Assembly (NCBI GenBank): GCA_033064195.1
Contig: JARBJD010000500.1
Span: forward strand, 1-40,596
Length of the DNA: 40,596 nt
Source: Blattamonas nauphoetae
Lineage: Eukaryota > Preaxostyla > Oxymonadida
Direction: 5' to 3'
The translations under genes and the position numbers were made by a program. Position 1 is the first letter of the stretch. The number at the start of each line of letters is the position of its first letter. Under the pieces are notes generated by a model. It searched no databases. It had not been told where the DNA came from and worked only from the letters and a program-made list of their open reading frames with translations. Shown one piece after another: positions 29,267 through 39,522 of the stretch.

Positions 29267-32200
29267 GGGTCGTTCCCACTCAGAATCGACACCCCTTTTT
29301 TCTTGTTTCAAAACACTTCATTTGTTGTAATCAAGCAATTTTTGGGGGCAAAAGTTTATCTTTTCACTAGATCAGTTTCATCGCAACTCTCAGAAATTAT
29401 AATGAGTCCGATCTTCTTCCACCACGACAGTTGATTAAACTCGTCGTACACCTTGTCTCTCTTCGTGTATACTTCTAGGATATGGGGAAAAGATGGAAAA
29501 TATCAGTTTTCCGGCAGCGTGTCGCAGTCTCCACAGAATGACCCGTCTTCGGTCAGATCTCTCTCGTTTTGATTCTTCTCTCAGGAAATAATCAAGACAA
29601 ACATCTCAATAACTGTCCACGTTTTATTTCAGTCTCCCAACAATGCTACATCCTTCATTCGACAATCCTTCTCCACCACTTCTGTAATCCAACTATGCCC
29701 TCACATCGTCAGTGGTCGCTGCCTCATATTCCTTTTATCAAGATAACTCTCTTGAAACCAAACCGCAATCGTCAAGTTCTGTTCGATCCGCCAGAGTTCA
29801 AACGACGTGAAAAGCACTTCATAGAATGTCCGTTCCGATCCGCTCCTCAGCCTCCAAATTTGCCTTCAATCACCATAATTCGAAAGATACACAGCATACT
29901 CATCTCTTCTGCGGTTAAAGCTCTCGTCTCATACACACAGGCACTCTGCTCTTTATCCTGAACCCTAAATCCCTCACAGAAACGGAACAATATCTTACTC
30001 TCAACTATGTTGCTCTCCCTGTCACTATTGTCACTCATCTTCTCCCATTCAACCCGTTCTCTCCTTGCCTCCTTTCTGGATCAACGCAAACTTGAGCCAC
30101 AGCTGGAAGAGGCAATCGAGATCCTCCTCCTCTTTATTCACCACCAACCGTCTCTATCCCGACAACAATCCCATTCCTGCCCTCAATTTCGATTGACTTT
30201 GCCAATTTCTGTTCCACCAACATTGACACATCACCGGCGAGCGCTCTTCCTCTCTCGTCCATCGCATCATGCCCAATCACCCTCCTCGACGAGTATCCTT
30301 CGCTCTCCTCCTTCCTCCACATCCACTCCACCATCATTCTCTTCTCTCTCCTCCATACATTGGTTCCTTTCCACCAATCGATCATATCAAAAGCAGGTCC
30401 GTTCACTTCTGTTACCGAACGCCTTGTCGCCTCGATTGGACTGCACACTCTATATCCTCTTCTCCAGGCCATGACGCTTCTCAGACACTTGATTCTCTTC
30501 TCCCCACCGCACACCGTCAAACAGCTCCAAGACCGCGCTTTCCGCTGCGGTTTGATGGGCTGGCTTCATTTTGGGGCATGCTCTCCGCCTGTGGCCATCA
30601 CACAGCCCCGATCGCAAGAAAAGGAAGACACAAGCTGGATGAGCATGTCGATCGCGGCTGAGTCGAACGCTGTGGGAAGCTCAGCCGCTCTGCACATCCG
30701 CGATTGCTACAGAGACCTGTTCTTCCTCCTTTTGTCGCCCGCCTCGATCGAACACTACCTTATCCCCCTCCTTCTGCAGAGTCTGTACAACTCAGCCCTC
30801 GTCCCTGCTCCCCTCCACCCTGCTCACACACACTGCACACGCTTCTTCACTCCACTCGACACGAAAGACAAGCAGAGCGAGCCTCTCCGACTCCAACCAT
30901 CGTCCATTGCCCACCCTCTCCTCACAAGCCCCCAGTACCACTTCGTCAACAGACACACGTGTGCTATGCCTCCCTCGTTCCATCTGCTCCACCCCATCAA
31001 CCTCGCCGACATACATCTCTCGCCTTTCTACGAGCCAGCACACGCCACTTCCACGTCCCTCACGTGGCACGAACCGAACTATCTGCTGTCGCCGTTCATC
31101 CTCCCACCGTCCTCGTTCTGGGCGATGTCCTCGCCGGACTTCTTCTACCACAACATGTCGCCCTCCGCCAACTCCAACCCGCACACCAGACACACCAATG
31201 GGTGGGACACGTTTGATCAGTGGAACATCTCCGACAAGAAGCTGCGGCAGAGGGAGAGGTAGTCGTTGGTGCACGCGCTGTGGATGCTACGCGATCTCAT
31301 CGAAAGCTACACCACTCTCGTCTCGTTCTCGGCGCAGGAGATACAACGACACATCGCTCTCAAGCTCAAACTGCTTGTGAAAGACTTCCAAGCAAAGACG
31401 AAGACATCCCCACGCACGACCTCAGAGAACATCGATTCCTGGTCAGAATCACCGTCCGAGCAAACCAAGGACGACCCTCAGCACGCAACACAGCATCCTC
31501 TTCCGAATCCGTTCCGTGTACACAGCGACGACACAGTGAAGAGGACAACGGTGGACGCGGACGGGTCAGGACGAGATTTAGGTGATCCACTCTCCCTCGC
31601 CGATTGGGATCGAGCGTTGTCGCAGGCAAAGGAGGACAGGCTGGACGTGAAGGAGGGTGAGAAAATGTCGAAGCTGCATCACTTCGAGCACACCACGACA
31701 ACATTCCTGCACACCCTCATCCGCGACAGAATACAGAGCGAGCTGAACTTGAAGGACGCTCTTTCCAAACAAGGCAAGTCAACAGCCAAGCACTCGATGA
31801 CATCGAGCAAGCCTCAAATCACAGACTACTTCACCGAAGCGCACTCAAAGGATTTTGAGAATACTCAGATTCTGACAGTGGCTGTCAAGCGGGGACACTC
31901 GCTTCTTTCGCCCGTCGGAAGAATGGTGAAGGAGGCCACACTGACCAAGTATGGCTGTGGGGAGAAGTCGTCGTGGTTGGAGGCCCTGCTCCAATCAACA
32001 GCAGCGCCTTTTGGGCGATGTTCGACTCGGACACTCGCTCGCCTGTGCTCGTGTGGGGCGAGAAGGACAGACAAGAACTTGTCTCGTTCCTCCACAACGA
32101 AATGGAAGACAATGCCAAACTCACCGCGACTACCAACAAGCCGACTGATGCTGCGATGAAAGAGGACGCCACGTTCACTCTAGATCCCGACCTAGTTTGC

Positions 32201-35200
32201 ACGTACTCCGTCGAAGAGTCGGTCAAGTCGGTGATGGTGGATGGGAAGCTCGCCTTCGTGTTTCCTTCGTCGATGCAAGACCAGTCGCACGCCAATCTGA
32301 ACAAGGACAAACGATCGTTCATTTTTCAGTCGTCGGAGTCGAAGGCGTTCAGCCAGTACAGTCGAGCAATGACAAGTCACATCCCGCCCTCGTAACGACT
32401 CAGGGCACCATCACAAACACGCTCCTCCATCCCCCGCTGGTCATCTTCCCACCTGCGCCGACTCTCTCCCACCTGCGACTCGTGTTCACGTCTTCGCTGT
32501 CGCACGTGAAGGCGGGCGAGTACTTCATCGACGTGCTGATGGAGGAGTACGCCCCTGTCCTCTTCCTCGTCCATCAGCACTCTGTCGAGAACGTCGCCCA
32601 ATTGCTCGCGTCGGATGAGCGACGGAAAGCGGGAGGAAGCCAAACAATAACTTACTCTGCTGAACGACCGCCTGCTCTCTACGCCGAACAACAGGAAGCC
32701 ACATCAGCAACACAGCATATCGACACCATGCGAGGAATCGACGATTGTTCTCAGTTTGCGAGGTCTCTGTTTGCAGTGTCCAATCCCCTTCTCTTCGCCG
32801 AAGAGCTGATGAAGCGGATCGAATGCCTCGGACAGGTGTTAGGCAATCTCGAGCAGGGCCTCGCTAAGTCCTTCGACATTCAGAACTCGAAAACATCCTC
32901 GCTCTTGTTCGCTGCTCTCCCCGACTTGTCTGTGCTGCACCTTCTGCTCCGATTCTGCGTCGCTTTGAGCCGACCCTATCCGCAGACGAGTCCGTCGCTG
33001 TCTGTCATCATCCTCTCCTCCATCGTCTGCCAGAGCGTCTCTCTCATCCACACCATCCAGCGCACCGCAGCAGGACGGAAGTCGAGTGAGCAGTTCGCTG
33101 AGCATGGTGAGTTCGAGTTGTTGGTGATTGATTACTGCGTGAAGATCTGCGCCACGTCCTTCGCACTCATCTAGACTCTCATCCACTCGTCGAAAGCTCG
33201 CCTGCTCTCCTTCAAAGACAAGAACGGCATCGCGCTGGTCTTCTCCTTCTTCAACGTCGCCCCTTTCCTCTCCACGCTCTACCCGATCTCGTCGACTGTC
33301 CAGCCTGACGACTCTCTTCTCGCCCGATCTGCTCCGCGGCAGAAGACCCAATCCTCAGTCCCTCTCGTCTCATTCAGCCGCATCGAGTCTACCCTGTCTC
33401 ATCCAATCTCGTTCCCAAAGACTCACCGTGTCATTGTGTCGCTTGACTCGCTCATCCCACTCTTCGCCTCCAACCAGATATTCCCTCTCTCGATCGGACC
33501 TCGCTCGTTCCTCTACCAAAACCAGATCAGCCGCTACAACCGCTCCGCCACAACGAAGGACAACTTCGATGTGTTGAACCATCTCTTCAAGGTGTTCCTC
33601 CACGACATGTCCCCACTCTCCCTCGCCTTTCTCCCCTTCGCCCCGACGAAAGCCACACTCACCCGCATCGCCAAGTTGTACATTTCTGCTTCATCTCCCG
33701 ATGCACGCGAAGCTGTTAAGATGGAGATGTCGGTCATGATCAAGCGAATGTCGCAGTACGCAGAGAGAAAACACGCTCGCGAGGAGAAGTGGAACGAGCT
33801 TGCGAGCTTTCACAGTCAAGACCGCCATTCGAGGCAGTCTGGATGTGCAGTGTGCACGGCCATTATCCAGCTGGGGAAGGAAGAGTCAGCCGATTTCGAA
33901 GCCACACGTGCCTCGCTCTATCTCCACCTCAACACTGCCATCAAGCTGAAGCAGAGACCGCCCAACAGCTTCTGCAACATACAGAGCGTGGTGGGCAGGT
34001 GGAATGTGATCAAAACGTCGGCAGATGCGGACTTCGACGAGACGGAGTTCAGAGACGAGCGAGTGTCGTCGTTCATCCTTTCGTCCCACGACAACACACT
34101 CGATTTGCACGGAAACCAGATCACACACACAAAAGAAGAAACTACAGAAAACGCCACAGACGAGGAGCTCGACACTCCTTCCCCGTCCAGCGCGATGGAC
34201 GATCGCAAGTCAGAGTCGCCACACCTCAAACAGACACCCACCCTTCCCCCGTCCGTCTCTACACAGGCCACCACTCCACCAGCTCCCAGCACGCCGAGAA
34301 CGTTCCCACGACTCGCCTCGAGACCAGTCTCACAACGTGCACTGGACATCTCATCACCGTCACTCCCTCGCGGCCAGTCTTCACTTGCATCCTCGTCGTC
34401 GTTCACTCTCCAAGACACACCCACTCCATTCTCCGACAGTGTCCCGTCGGAGGCGGAGGAAGGACAAGCGACTGACCTCACAACTCAACTTCAGGACGAG
34501 GAGGACGACGAGAACTTCGACGCGATGGACGAGTTCCGACAGTTCTCGCTGCAGAAGTCGTTTGGTGGACGAGGCTCAGAATGGGGAGGAGCATCCAACG
34601 GAGGACGTGGAGGACACCTCACAAATCTGTTTGCCTGCTTCCCTCTCTCCATCCCTCCCCACGCTGATGCCCAGAAGACGAACGACATGGCGTTCCCTCC
34701 GTCCACTCGCCTCAAGATGCACAAAGAGAGGTCAACCTTGTTTCTGCTGCAGTACGTGTGCATGATCACCGACCTCCCTCTGAAGGACGACATGGTCACC
34801 TTCGACGACACAACCCTATCCGGGTCAGTCTCGCCGTACTTCGAAGCTCTCCATATCATCTCCCGCTGCCTCCTCACTCAGTCTCCCGTCGCACGCTTGT
34901 CTATTCCGTCCTCACGTCAGCTCGTCTTTCGATCCATCCGCTGACTTCTCTGAATCCAAATCGCTCGCTCTCGCTCTGTGTGGAACAGTCGCAGTAAAAT
35001 CATTGTCCTCTTTGTCACAAGATTGGCAGAGAGAAAGGAAACGAGAATATGACGATCTACTCGAGGTGACGAATGAAATACTGTTGAGTTGGACCTGAAG
35101 ACTCGTTGAGAACAACCGAACGGCGAAAATGGCTGTCACAGAGATTCAATCACACTCACAATCATCAAAACCGCACCCATTGCTGTTGGAAGAGAAAGAG

Positions 35201-35490
35201 CACCAGCGTCAATTGTCATGACATTTTTCTACATGACAAGAGAGCAGTATTTTGGTTTCTCTTCGAAGAAAGGAGTAAGTGAGTCTTCTTTAATCATATT
35301 TCATTACCATTCACAACAATTCTCAGCCTTGACACTTCCTGACGTCATTTGATAAAATAATGGGTTTGATCAACTTCAGTTGTGATTAAGTGAAAAGATA
35401 AGGTTTTGCCCCAAAAAATGGTTTGAATTGATTAAACTAAGTTATTTGAAACAATAAAACGGGAGTGTTGATTCTGTACAAAACTAGCTC
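29267..35490 (+). mobile_element. 6,224-bp TIR element with RME-8-like cargo, right copy
   Basis: Flanked by ATAT at 29263-29266 and 35491-35494. It opens GGGTCGTTCCCACTCAGAAT and closes with the reverse complement of GAGCTAGTTTTGTACAGAAT, exactly the two ends seen in the left copy in opposite order. Inner inverted boxes are TTGTTTCAAA and TTTTGGGGGCAAAA. It lacks the MITE. Near-identical to the left copy apart from short indels, yet sits in an unrelated site of the other virus element. Superfamily unresolved; no transposase recognised. Confidence 0.75.
29569..34944 (+). pseudogene. RME-8/DNAJC13-like gene relic carried by the TIR element, right copy
   Basis: Plus-strand runs: 30360-31262 (300 aa, Leu-rich helical), 31266 onward in the same frame after a TAG at 31260-31262, 31973-32395 with the FWAMFDSD and LVWGEKDRQEL motif (about 32006-32100), 32197-33174 (325 aa, helical), and 33436-34944 (502 aa), which has a Ser/Pro/Thr-rich linker, an acidic EEDDENFDAMDEF patch and a short C-terminal helical part. 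Motif and overall alpha-solenoid look suggest the endosomal J-protein RME-8, but no J domain was seen. Near 31965 this copy has two extra bases relative to the left copy, which reads through there. Total coding span ~5.4 kb, somewhat shorter than RME-8 genes. Confidence 0.45.
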
Positions 35491-35656
35491 ATATATCAAT
35501 TTTTGGTGACATGGAAAAATGAAGAAAAATCGATGTTCTCAGATCTTGGTCAAACTCTCATCTAAGGTCATATCCGACACGCTCTTTCGATTGGTGCAAG
35601 AATTATTGAAATCGGATCAGTAGTTATGGAGAAATTTCACTTTTGAAAAAACAAAG

Positions 35657-35694
35657 GAGATTTTTTATTTTTCGAATTTTTTATTTTGTACTAA
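35657..35694 (+). promoter_or_regulatory. AT-rich upstream box before the 171-aa gene
   Basis: GATTTTTTATTTTTCGAATT then TTTTATTTTGTACTAA precedes the ATG at 35695. Confidence 0.55.
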
Positions 35695-36210
35695 ATGGCA
35701 CAGCTAGAACTCATCGAAGAACTTGAACAAATTTTAGAATACACTAATCCCAATCGAAAGGACAGTGATATCATGAATTTCCTGAGTCAGAATCACTTAT
35801 TTCTCATGAAATTAGGATTGTGGAAACCAGAACTGATTGTCAATTTCAAAACTTTAAAACAATTATTCCAAAAAAATGTTGACATCGATAACCCAACTTG
35901 GATGAACTATGACACAAAGAAATGGCGACGAAACCAACCTCAACTGATCTGTCAAATAGTGAACGTCAGAAAAGCACCCTATGCATCGGAGGATTTAAAC
36001 GTCAGACGATTGAAAGAACAGATCAGTCAAATGGTGAAGAACATGTTGAGAGCAAAACCTCAAAGTTTCTTGAAGATGAAACCAGAGTCGTTCGAATATT
36101 ATCGACCACTCTGTGCCGAAATCTGGATGAAGTACGTGAAAAGAAAATTACCAAATTGGATTCGGCAAAGCCTAAGCGAAGCGATGCTCCAGAATGATCA
36201 ACAGAAATAA
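35695..36210 (+). CDS. Unknown 171-aa basic protein of the right virus element
   Basis: Starts MAQLELIEELEQILEYTNP. Helical N terminus, then a basic C-terminal half rich in Lys, Arg and Gln (RRLKEQISQMVKNMLRAKP). No membrane helix or known motif. Follows the TIR-element insertion by ~200 bp and precedes the 70-aa gene by ~45 bp, each gene with its own AT-rich box, so the genes are probably transcribed separately. No counterpart is visible in the left element, whose equivalent place holds the palindromic array. Basic character would suit nucleic-acid binding; inference only. Confidence 0.6.
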   Translation: MAQLELIEELEQILEYTNPNRKDSDIMNFLSQNHLFLMKLGLWKPELIVNFKTLKQLFQKNVDIDNPTWMNYDTKKWRRNQPQLICQIVNVRKAPYASEDLNVRRLKEQISQMVKNMLRAKPQSFLKMKPESFEYYRPLCAEIWMKYVKRKLPNWIRQSLSEAMLQNDQQK

Positions 36211-36215
36211 AACTC

Positions 36216-36255
36216 GTTGTTGTTTTTTATTTTTGAATTTTTTAATTTGTATTAA
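36216..36255 (+). promoter_or_regulatory. AT-rich upstream box before the 70-aa gene
   Basis: TTTTTTATTTTTGAATTTTT then TAATTTGTATTAA precedes the ATG at 36256; nearly identical to the left-element box at 11358-11396. Confidence 0.6.
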
Positions 36256-36468
36256 ATGAATCCAACTGCGATGTACAAGGAAAGACGTCGAGTATGTTCA
36301 GAACAAGCATTAATTGAATCAATGAGAGAAGAGAACTGTTCACTGGTCTCTGAGTATGTCAGAAATAATGTGCTGGTGACGTATGTTCATGAGGGATTGT
36401 CATTTTTTAATTTCAATGAAAGAGCAAAGAAAAATGAATCGACAAAAATACAATTCACAAATGATTGA
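36256..36468 (+). CDS. Small 70-aa protein upstream of the S74 gene, right copy
   Basis: First ~47 residues nearly identical to the 54-aa protein at 11193-11357 (MNPTAMYKERRRVCSEQ). The C terminus differs and overlaps the S74 start at 36434 by 35 bp in another frame. Function unknown. Tight coupling to the S74 gene in both elements suggests a shared transcript. Confidence 0.5.
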   Translation: MNPTAMYKERRRVCSEQALIESMREENCSLVSEYVRNNVLVTYVHEGLSFFNFNERAKKNESTKIQFTND

Positions 36469-37333
36469 GAAAATGATTGATCATAATCTCTCAACAACCA
36501 ACGAGAATTCGGCAGTGATTGAATCACTTCAGAAGACAACAGAAGCACAGCAGACAGCGATCTCTTCAATTCAGAAAGTGGTGAGCACAAATGGATCAAT
36601 CACTTGTTCAGCTGGTATTGCAACACCAACAATTGGAGGATTGATTAATGTGAATGGAGCGAATTGGAACATTTCAGAGGGATCACTTCCGAAGTACCCT
36701 GGAACATATCCATCATCAACATTCTTTTCCGGTCTTTCCATTTCACAATCAATTTCAGAAACCTCAGGAATTCAATTCAATGGTGATGGCATCGTAATGT
36801 GGTCTCCATGTGACAGACCAGCATTATATTTCTACGATGAGGACACTGGTTCAGGAGTGTTTTCAATATCCACAACAGGAAGTTTTTCCCAACTGTCAGA
36901 CAGAAGAGTGAAAAGAAATATTGAACCATACCCTGATGTTCTTGAACAACTGAATAAAGTCGAAATTGTTCACTACCAATTTAACACATTCGACTCGAAG
37001 ATCAACAAAGTCACAAAACAAATCGAGAGCGAGACAGATGAAGAACACTTGAAGAACTGCACAGAGAAATGTGAATGCTTGAAGAAGGAGAGTGAGAAGA
37101 AACACATTGGTGTGATTGCACAACAGATCCAAGAAATATTCCCCGAAGTCGTGAATGATTCCAATCCAGACTGTCTTCAAGTTGATTATGCAGAACTCTC
37201 TTGCTTCTGTATCAAAGCCATTCAGGAATTATCCGCTATCGTTGGACAACAACAGACACTCATCAATGAACTGATACAAAAATATAATGCCCTGATCGAA
37301 ACAATGACTAGTAAAATGACTCCGTCATCATAG
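36434..37333 (+). CDS. Fibre-like protein with peptidase S74 domain, right copy
   Basis: 299 aa from MNRQKYNSQM, chosen because the left copy begins there, although the frame is open from 36383. The shaft has an extra ~10 residues (ITCSAGIATPTIGG) relative to the left copy. S74 motifs: LSDRRVKRNI, HIGVIAQQIQEIFPEV and VDYAELSCFCIKAIQEL, followed by a coiled C terminus ending in TSKMTPSS. Cys-rich insert conserved. In known families this domain assembles trimeric fibres and cleaves itself before the Ser of the first motif. Converges with gene C. Confidence 0.8.
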   Translation: MNRQKYNSQMIEKMIDHNLSTTNENSAVIESLQKTTEAQQTAISSIQKVVSTNGSITCSAGIATPTIGGLINVNGANWNISEGSLPKYPGTYPSSTFFSGLSISQSISETSGIQFNGDGIVMWSPCDRPALYFYDEDTGSGVFSISTTGSFSQLSDRRVKRNIEPYPDVLEQLNKVEIVHYQFNTFDSKINKVTKQIESETDEEHLKNCTEKCECLKKESEKKHIGVIAQQIQEIFPEVVNDSNPDCLQVDYAELSCFCIKAIQELSAIVGQQQTLINELIQKYNALIETMTSKMTPSS

Positions 37334-37345
37334 AAATGCAAAGCA

Positions 37346-37756
37346 TTAATACTCCAACATGAGATCAACCAGAAATTCATAATACTCTTTGATTATTTTG
37401 CCATTGATTGTCTCTGTTGTTTCCATCTCGATTGATTCACCAGAACTGTCTTTGAACCAGATCTTCACAATCGATTGTCGAGTACTTAATTCCCACTTCT
37501 TTCGCTTCGCAATCTGTTCATTACAGAAAGCAACATATGAATCGTTGAATGCATCAGTCTGTATCCAATCACCATGGATTGTAATGTGCTGAGGAATATC
37601 CTTTGAAATGACAGTTGAGTTACCATTTATTTCTTCTTGCACATGAATGAGTTTGCAGTCGAGGAAGTGAACATATTTTTGATTTCTGGAATTGGTAAAA
37701 TCCGGAGGTAATTGAGCAGTGTAAGAGTTCTGAATTGAGAAATAGCGTTTGACCAT
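37346..37756 (-). CDS. Protein C of the virus element, right copy
   Basis: 136 aa from MVKRYFSIQN. The frame is open five codons further up, but the left copy and the upstream box fit the ATG at 37754-37756. Same length and strong similarity to 9924-10334. Tail-to-tail with the S74 gene, 12 bp apart. Function unknown; conserved HITIHGDWIQTDAFNDS core. Confidence 0.7.
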   Translation of the reverse strand: MVKRYFSIQNSYTAQLPPDFTNSRNQKYVHFLDCKLIHVQEEINGNSTVISKDIPQHITIHGDWIQTDAFNDSYVAFCNEQIAKRKKWELSTRQSIVKIWFKDSSGESIEMETTETINGKIIKEYYEFLVDLMLEY

Positions 37757-37796
37757 TACTGTTTTATTCAAAAATAAAATATCATATTTGTTCTAT
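37757..37796 (-). promoter_or_regulatory. AT-rich upstream box before protein C (right)
   Basis: Minus strand ATATGATATTTTATTTTTGA lies upstream of the ATG, as in the left element. Confidence 0.5.
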
Positions 37797-39473
37797 TCAA
37801 GACCCTCTCTTCACTTCTTCATATGCTTCTTGAAGACGACGATCAATGACGTATCGCACTCGTGGTTGTCCATTCTCAATCCAAAATAGCCAGTATGATG
37901 CTTGATGTAATGCTAGAATTGGTGGAGGAGGTCCTTCTGGTGTTGATGTGAAATATGGGTCAAGTTCACCTTGTTTGATTGGTGAACCGCGATAGACAAT
38001 ATTGACGGACTCTGATGTTGATATTCCTTCTTCACCACCAGCAATTTCACTTCGATCTGTTGGAACCATAAATGTGAAACAAGTTGCATCTGTTGTTGCT
38101 CTTGTTCTCTCATAATCCTTTCCTCTGAAGTCGAACGTGCGTGGCATACAAATAGAATTCTCGAACTCTTCTGTTGCAGAACATCCAATGAAATCACCAT
38201 TAACCATCATCATTTGATAGAACTCTGGTGAGATTGTTGACATTGGGAAATTGGGATAGTTTGATCCGAGCATTTCGAATAAGCTAACGTAGTGAGGATT
38301 TCTAAACACTGTACATTCGTTTGGTCTTTCAGGGAACAAGCACATGAGATTCATGAGATTATTGAGTTTGATACTAATGTTCGATCTCACTCCCATTGCG
38401 TTTGCTTTTGATTGAAATGATTGTGTGTCAATTCTTTCTGCTTTGAGAACATACAAAATCTTTGAATAAGTGTTGAATAGTGATTGTTTCGTCGCATCAG
38501 TGATTTGATATCCGTAACAAATTGAAGCGACTTTATCAACTGATGAAGAAAGAACAGTGCAAGTGACTTCTTTGGTCCGACATTCTGAAATACGGTCCTC
38601 CTGATAATCGTCAATTTGTTGTATTGGATTTCCAATTTGAGTAAATTCCTGTGTCACATTGGTGTATTCTCCATCATGCATAAACTCCTGCTGAGGACGA
38701 TTCAGCATTTCCCCCAAAATACGATCTGGATTGAGATCACGAACATTTTCGAGAGTTTTCCTGATGACAGTTGATAATCGAATCGGACAATACACAAGTG
38801 AATCCGTTGTCAAGTGAAATCTCAAACGTAAATTACCAAAGATTGAATTCGGATACTGATCAAAGGTACTCAGTGGAAGGAGATTCACAAATGGAATAAC
38901 CAATGGAATAGTAAATGTGATCGTAGGAGTTTTCGGATCCTCGACTGGAGTATGATAGTATCCACAGACACTCGGGTCCATTCTCTGAACATTTTCCCAA
39001 AGACTGTAGCAATGTTTCATGTTGTTTTTCTCTTCGAATGATTTGAAAGTGTGATACAGAAAAGATTCGTGAATGTGATTGTTCTGAAGTGTGTTGTCAA
39101 TAATGTTTCCTTTACTGTCTACGAGTCTCATATCTCGAATTGCATCTGATGATGATTTGAAACCGTAGAACATTCCATAGCATTCAGATACTTGTGCAAA
39201 ATGATAGGTTGGTTGATGGAACGGAACAGTAACAGTTAGATCTATTCGCAGATGACTCTTCGCAAATTCAGTCACATCATGACCATCATAGCACAATGGA
39301 ACTTCAATCTCATCTCCAATTCTGCATGGCATAGGAGGATTTGTTGGATGCACTTCTTGGATCGAATACATATGTGGTTCTGAATCCCATTGTTTCGGTT
39401 AGTACGATTGCACTTCAATTTGCTCAATTAATGTCGATGTTGGTTTTGATTGATTAGATCTGAAACTTCTCAT
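37797..39473 (-). pseudogene. Capsid-like protein B (double-jelly-roll major capsid candidate), right copy
   Basis: Minus-strand counterpart of 8196-9883; most of it (37797-39371) is one 524-aa open run. Landmarks: HDVTEFAKSHLRIDLTVTVP, IRDMRLVDSKGNIID, IPFVNLLPLSTFDQYPNS, YGYQITDATKQS, SNISIKLNNLMNLMCLFP and a C terminus with PPPPILALHQASYW then GQPRVRYVIDRRL. Length and hydrophobic strand pattern fit a double-jelly-roll capsid. Looks broken, with about one break. Divergence from the left copy is concentrated in loops, as expected of surface regions. Confidence 0.6.
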
Positions 39474-39500
39474 TTATAGAAAAATAAAAAATACAATATA
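39474..39500 (-). promoter_or_regulatory. AT-rich upstream box before capsid B (right)
   Basis: Minus strand GTATTTTTTATTTTTCTATA ends next to the ATG at 39471-39473, the same string as at 8172-8195. Confidence 0.5.
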
Positions 39501-39522
39501 CAATAATTTCTTTTGTACTTTT

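Noticed and set aside
29569-34944. An alternative genetic code (TAG as glutamine, known from some oxymonads) to explain in-frame stops
   Set aside because: Neighbouring genes end in TAG and TAA at conserved positions, and the cargo also has frame changes that recoding cannot explain.
35091-35350. Separate gene at the 3' end of the right TIR element, matching 580-801
   Set aside because: The frame closes early in this copy and the two copies diverge after about 23 residues.
445-35490. Interpretation as one large inverted duplication spanning the window
   Set aside because: The inverted match stops exactly at 445/7405 and 29267/35490, each with its own 4-bp duplication and unrelated flanking sites, so the match is due to two mobile copies.
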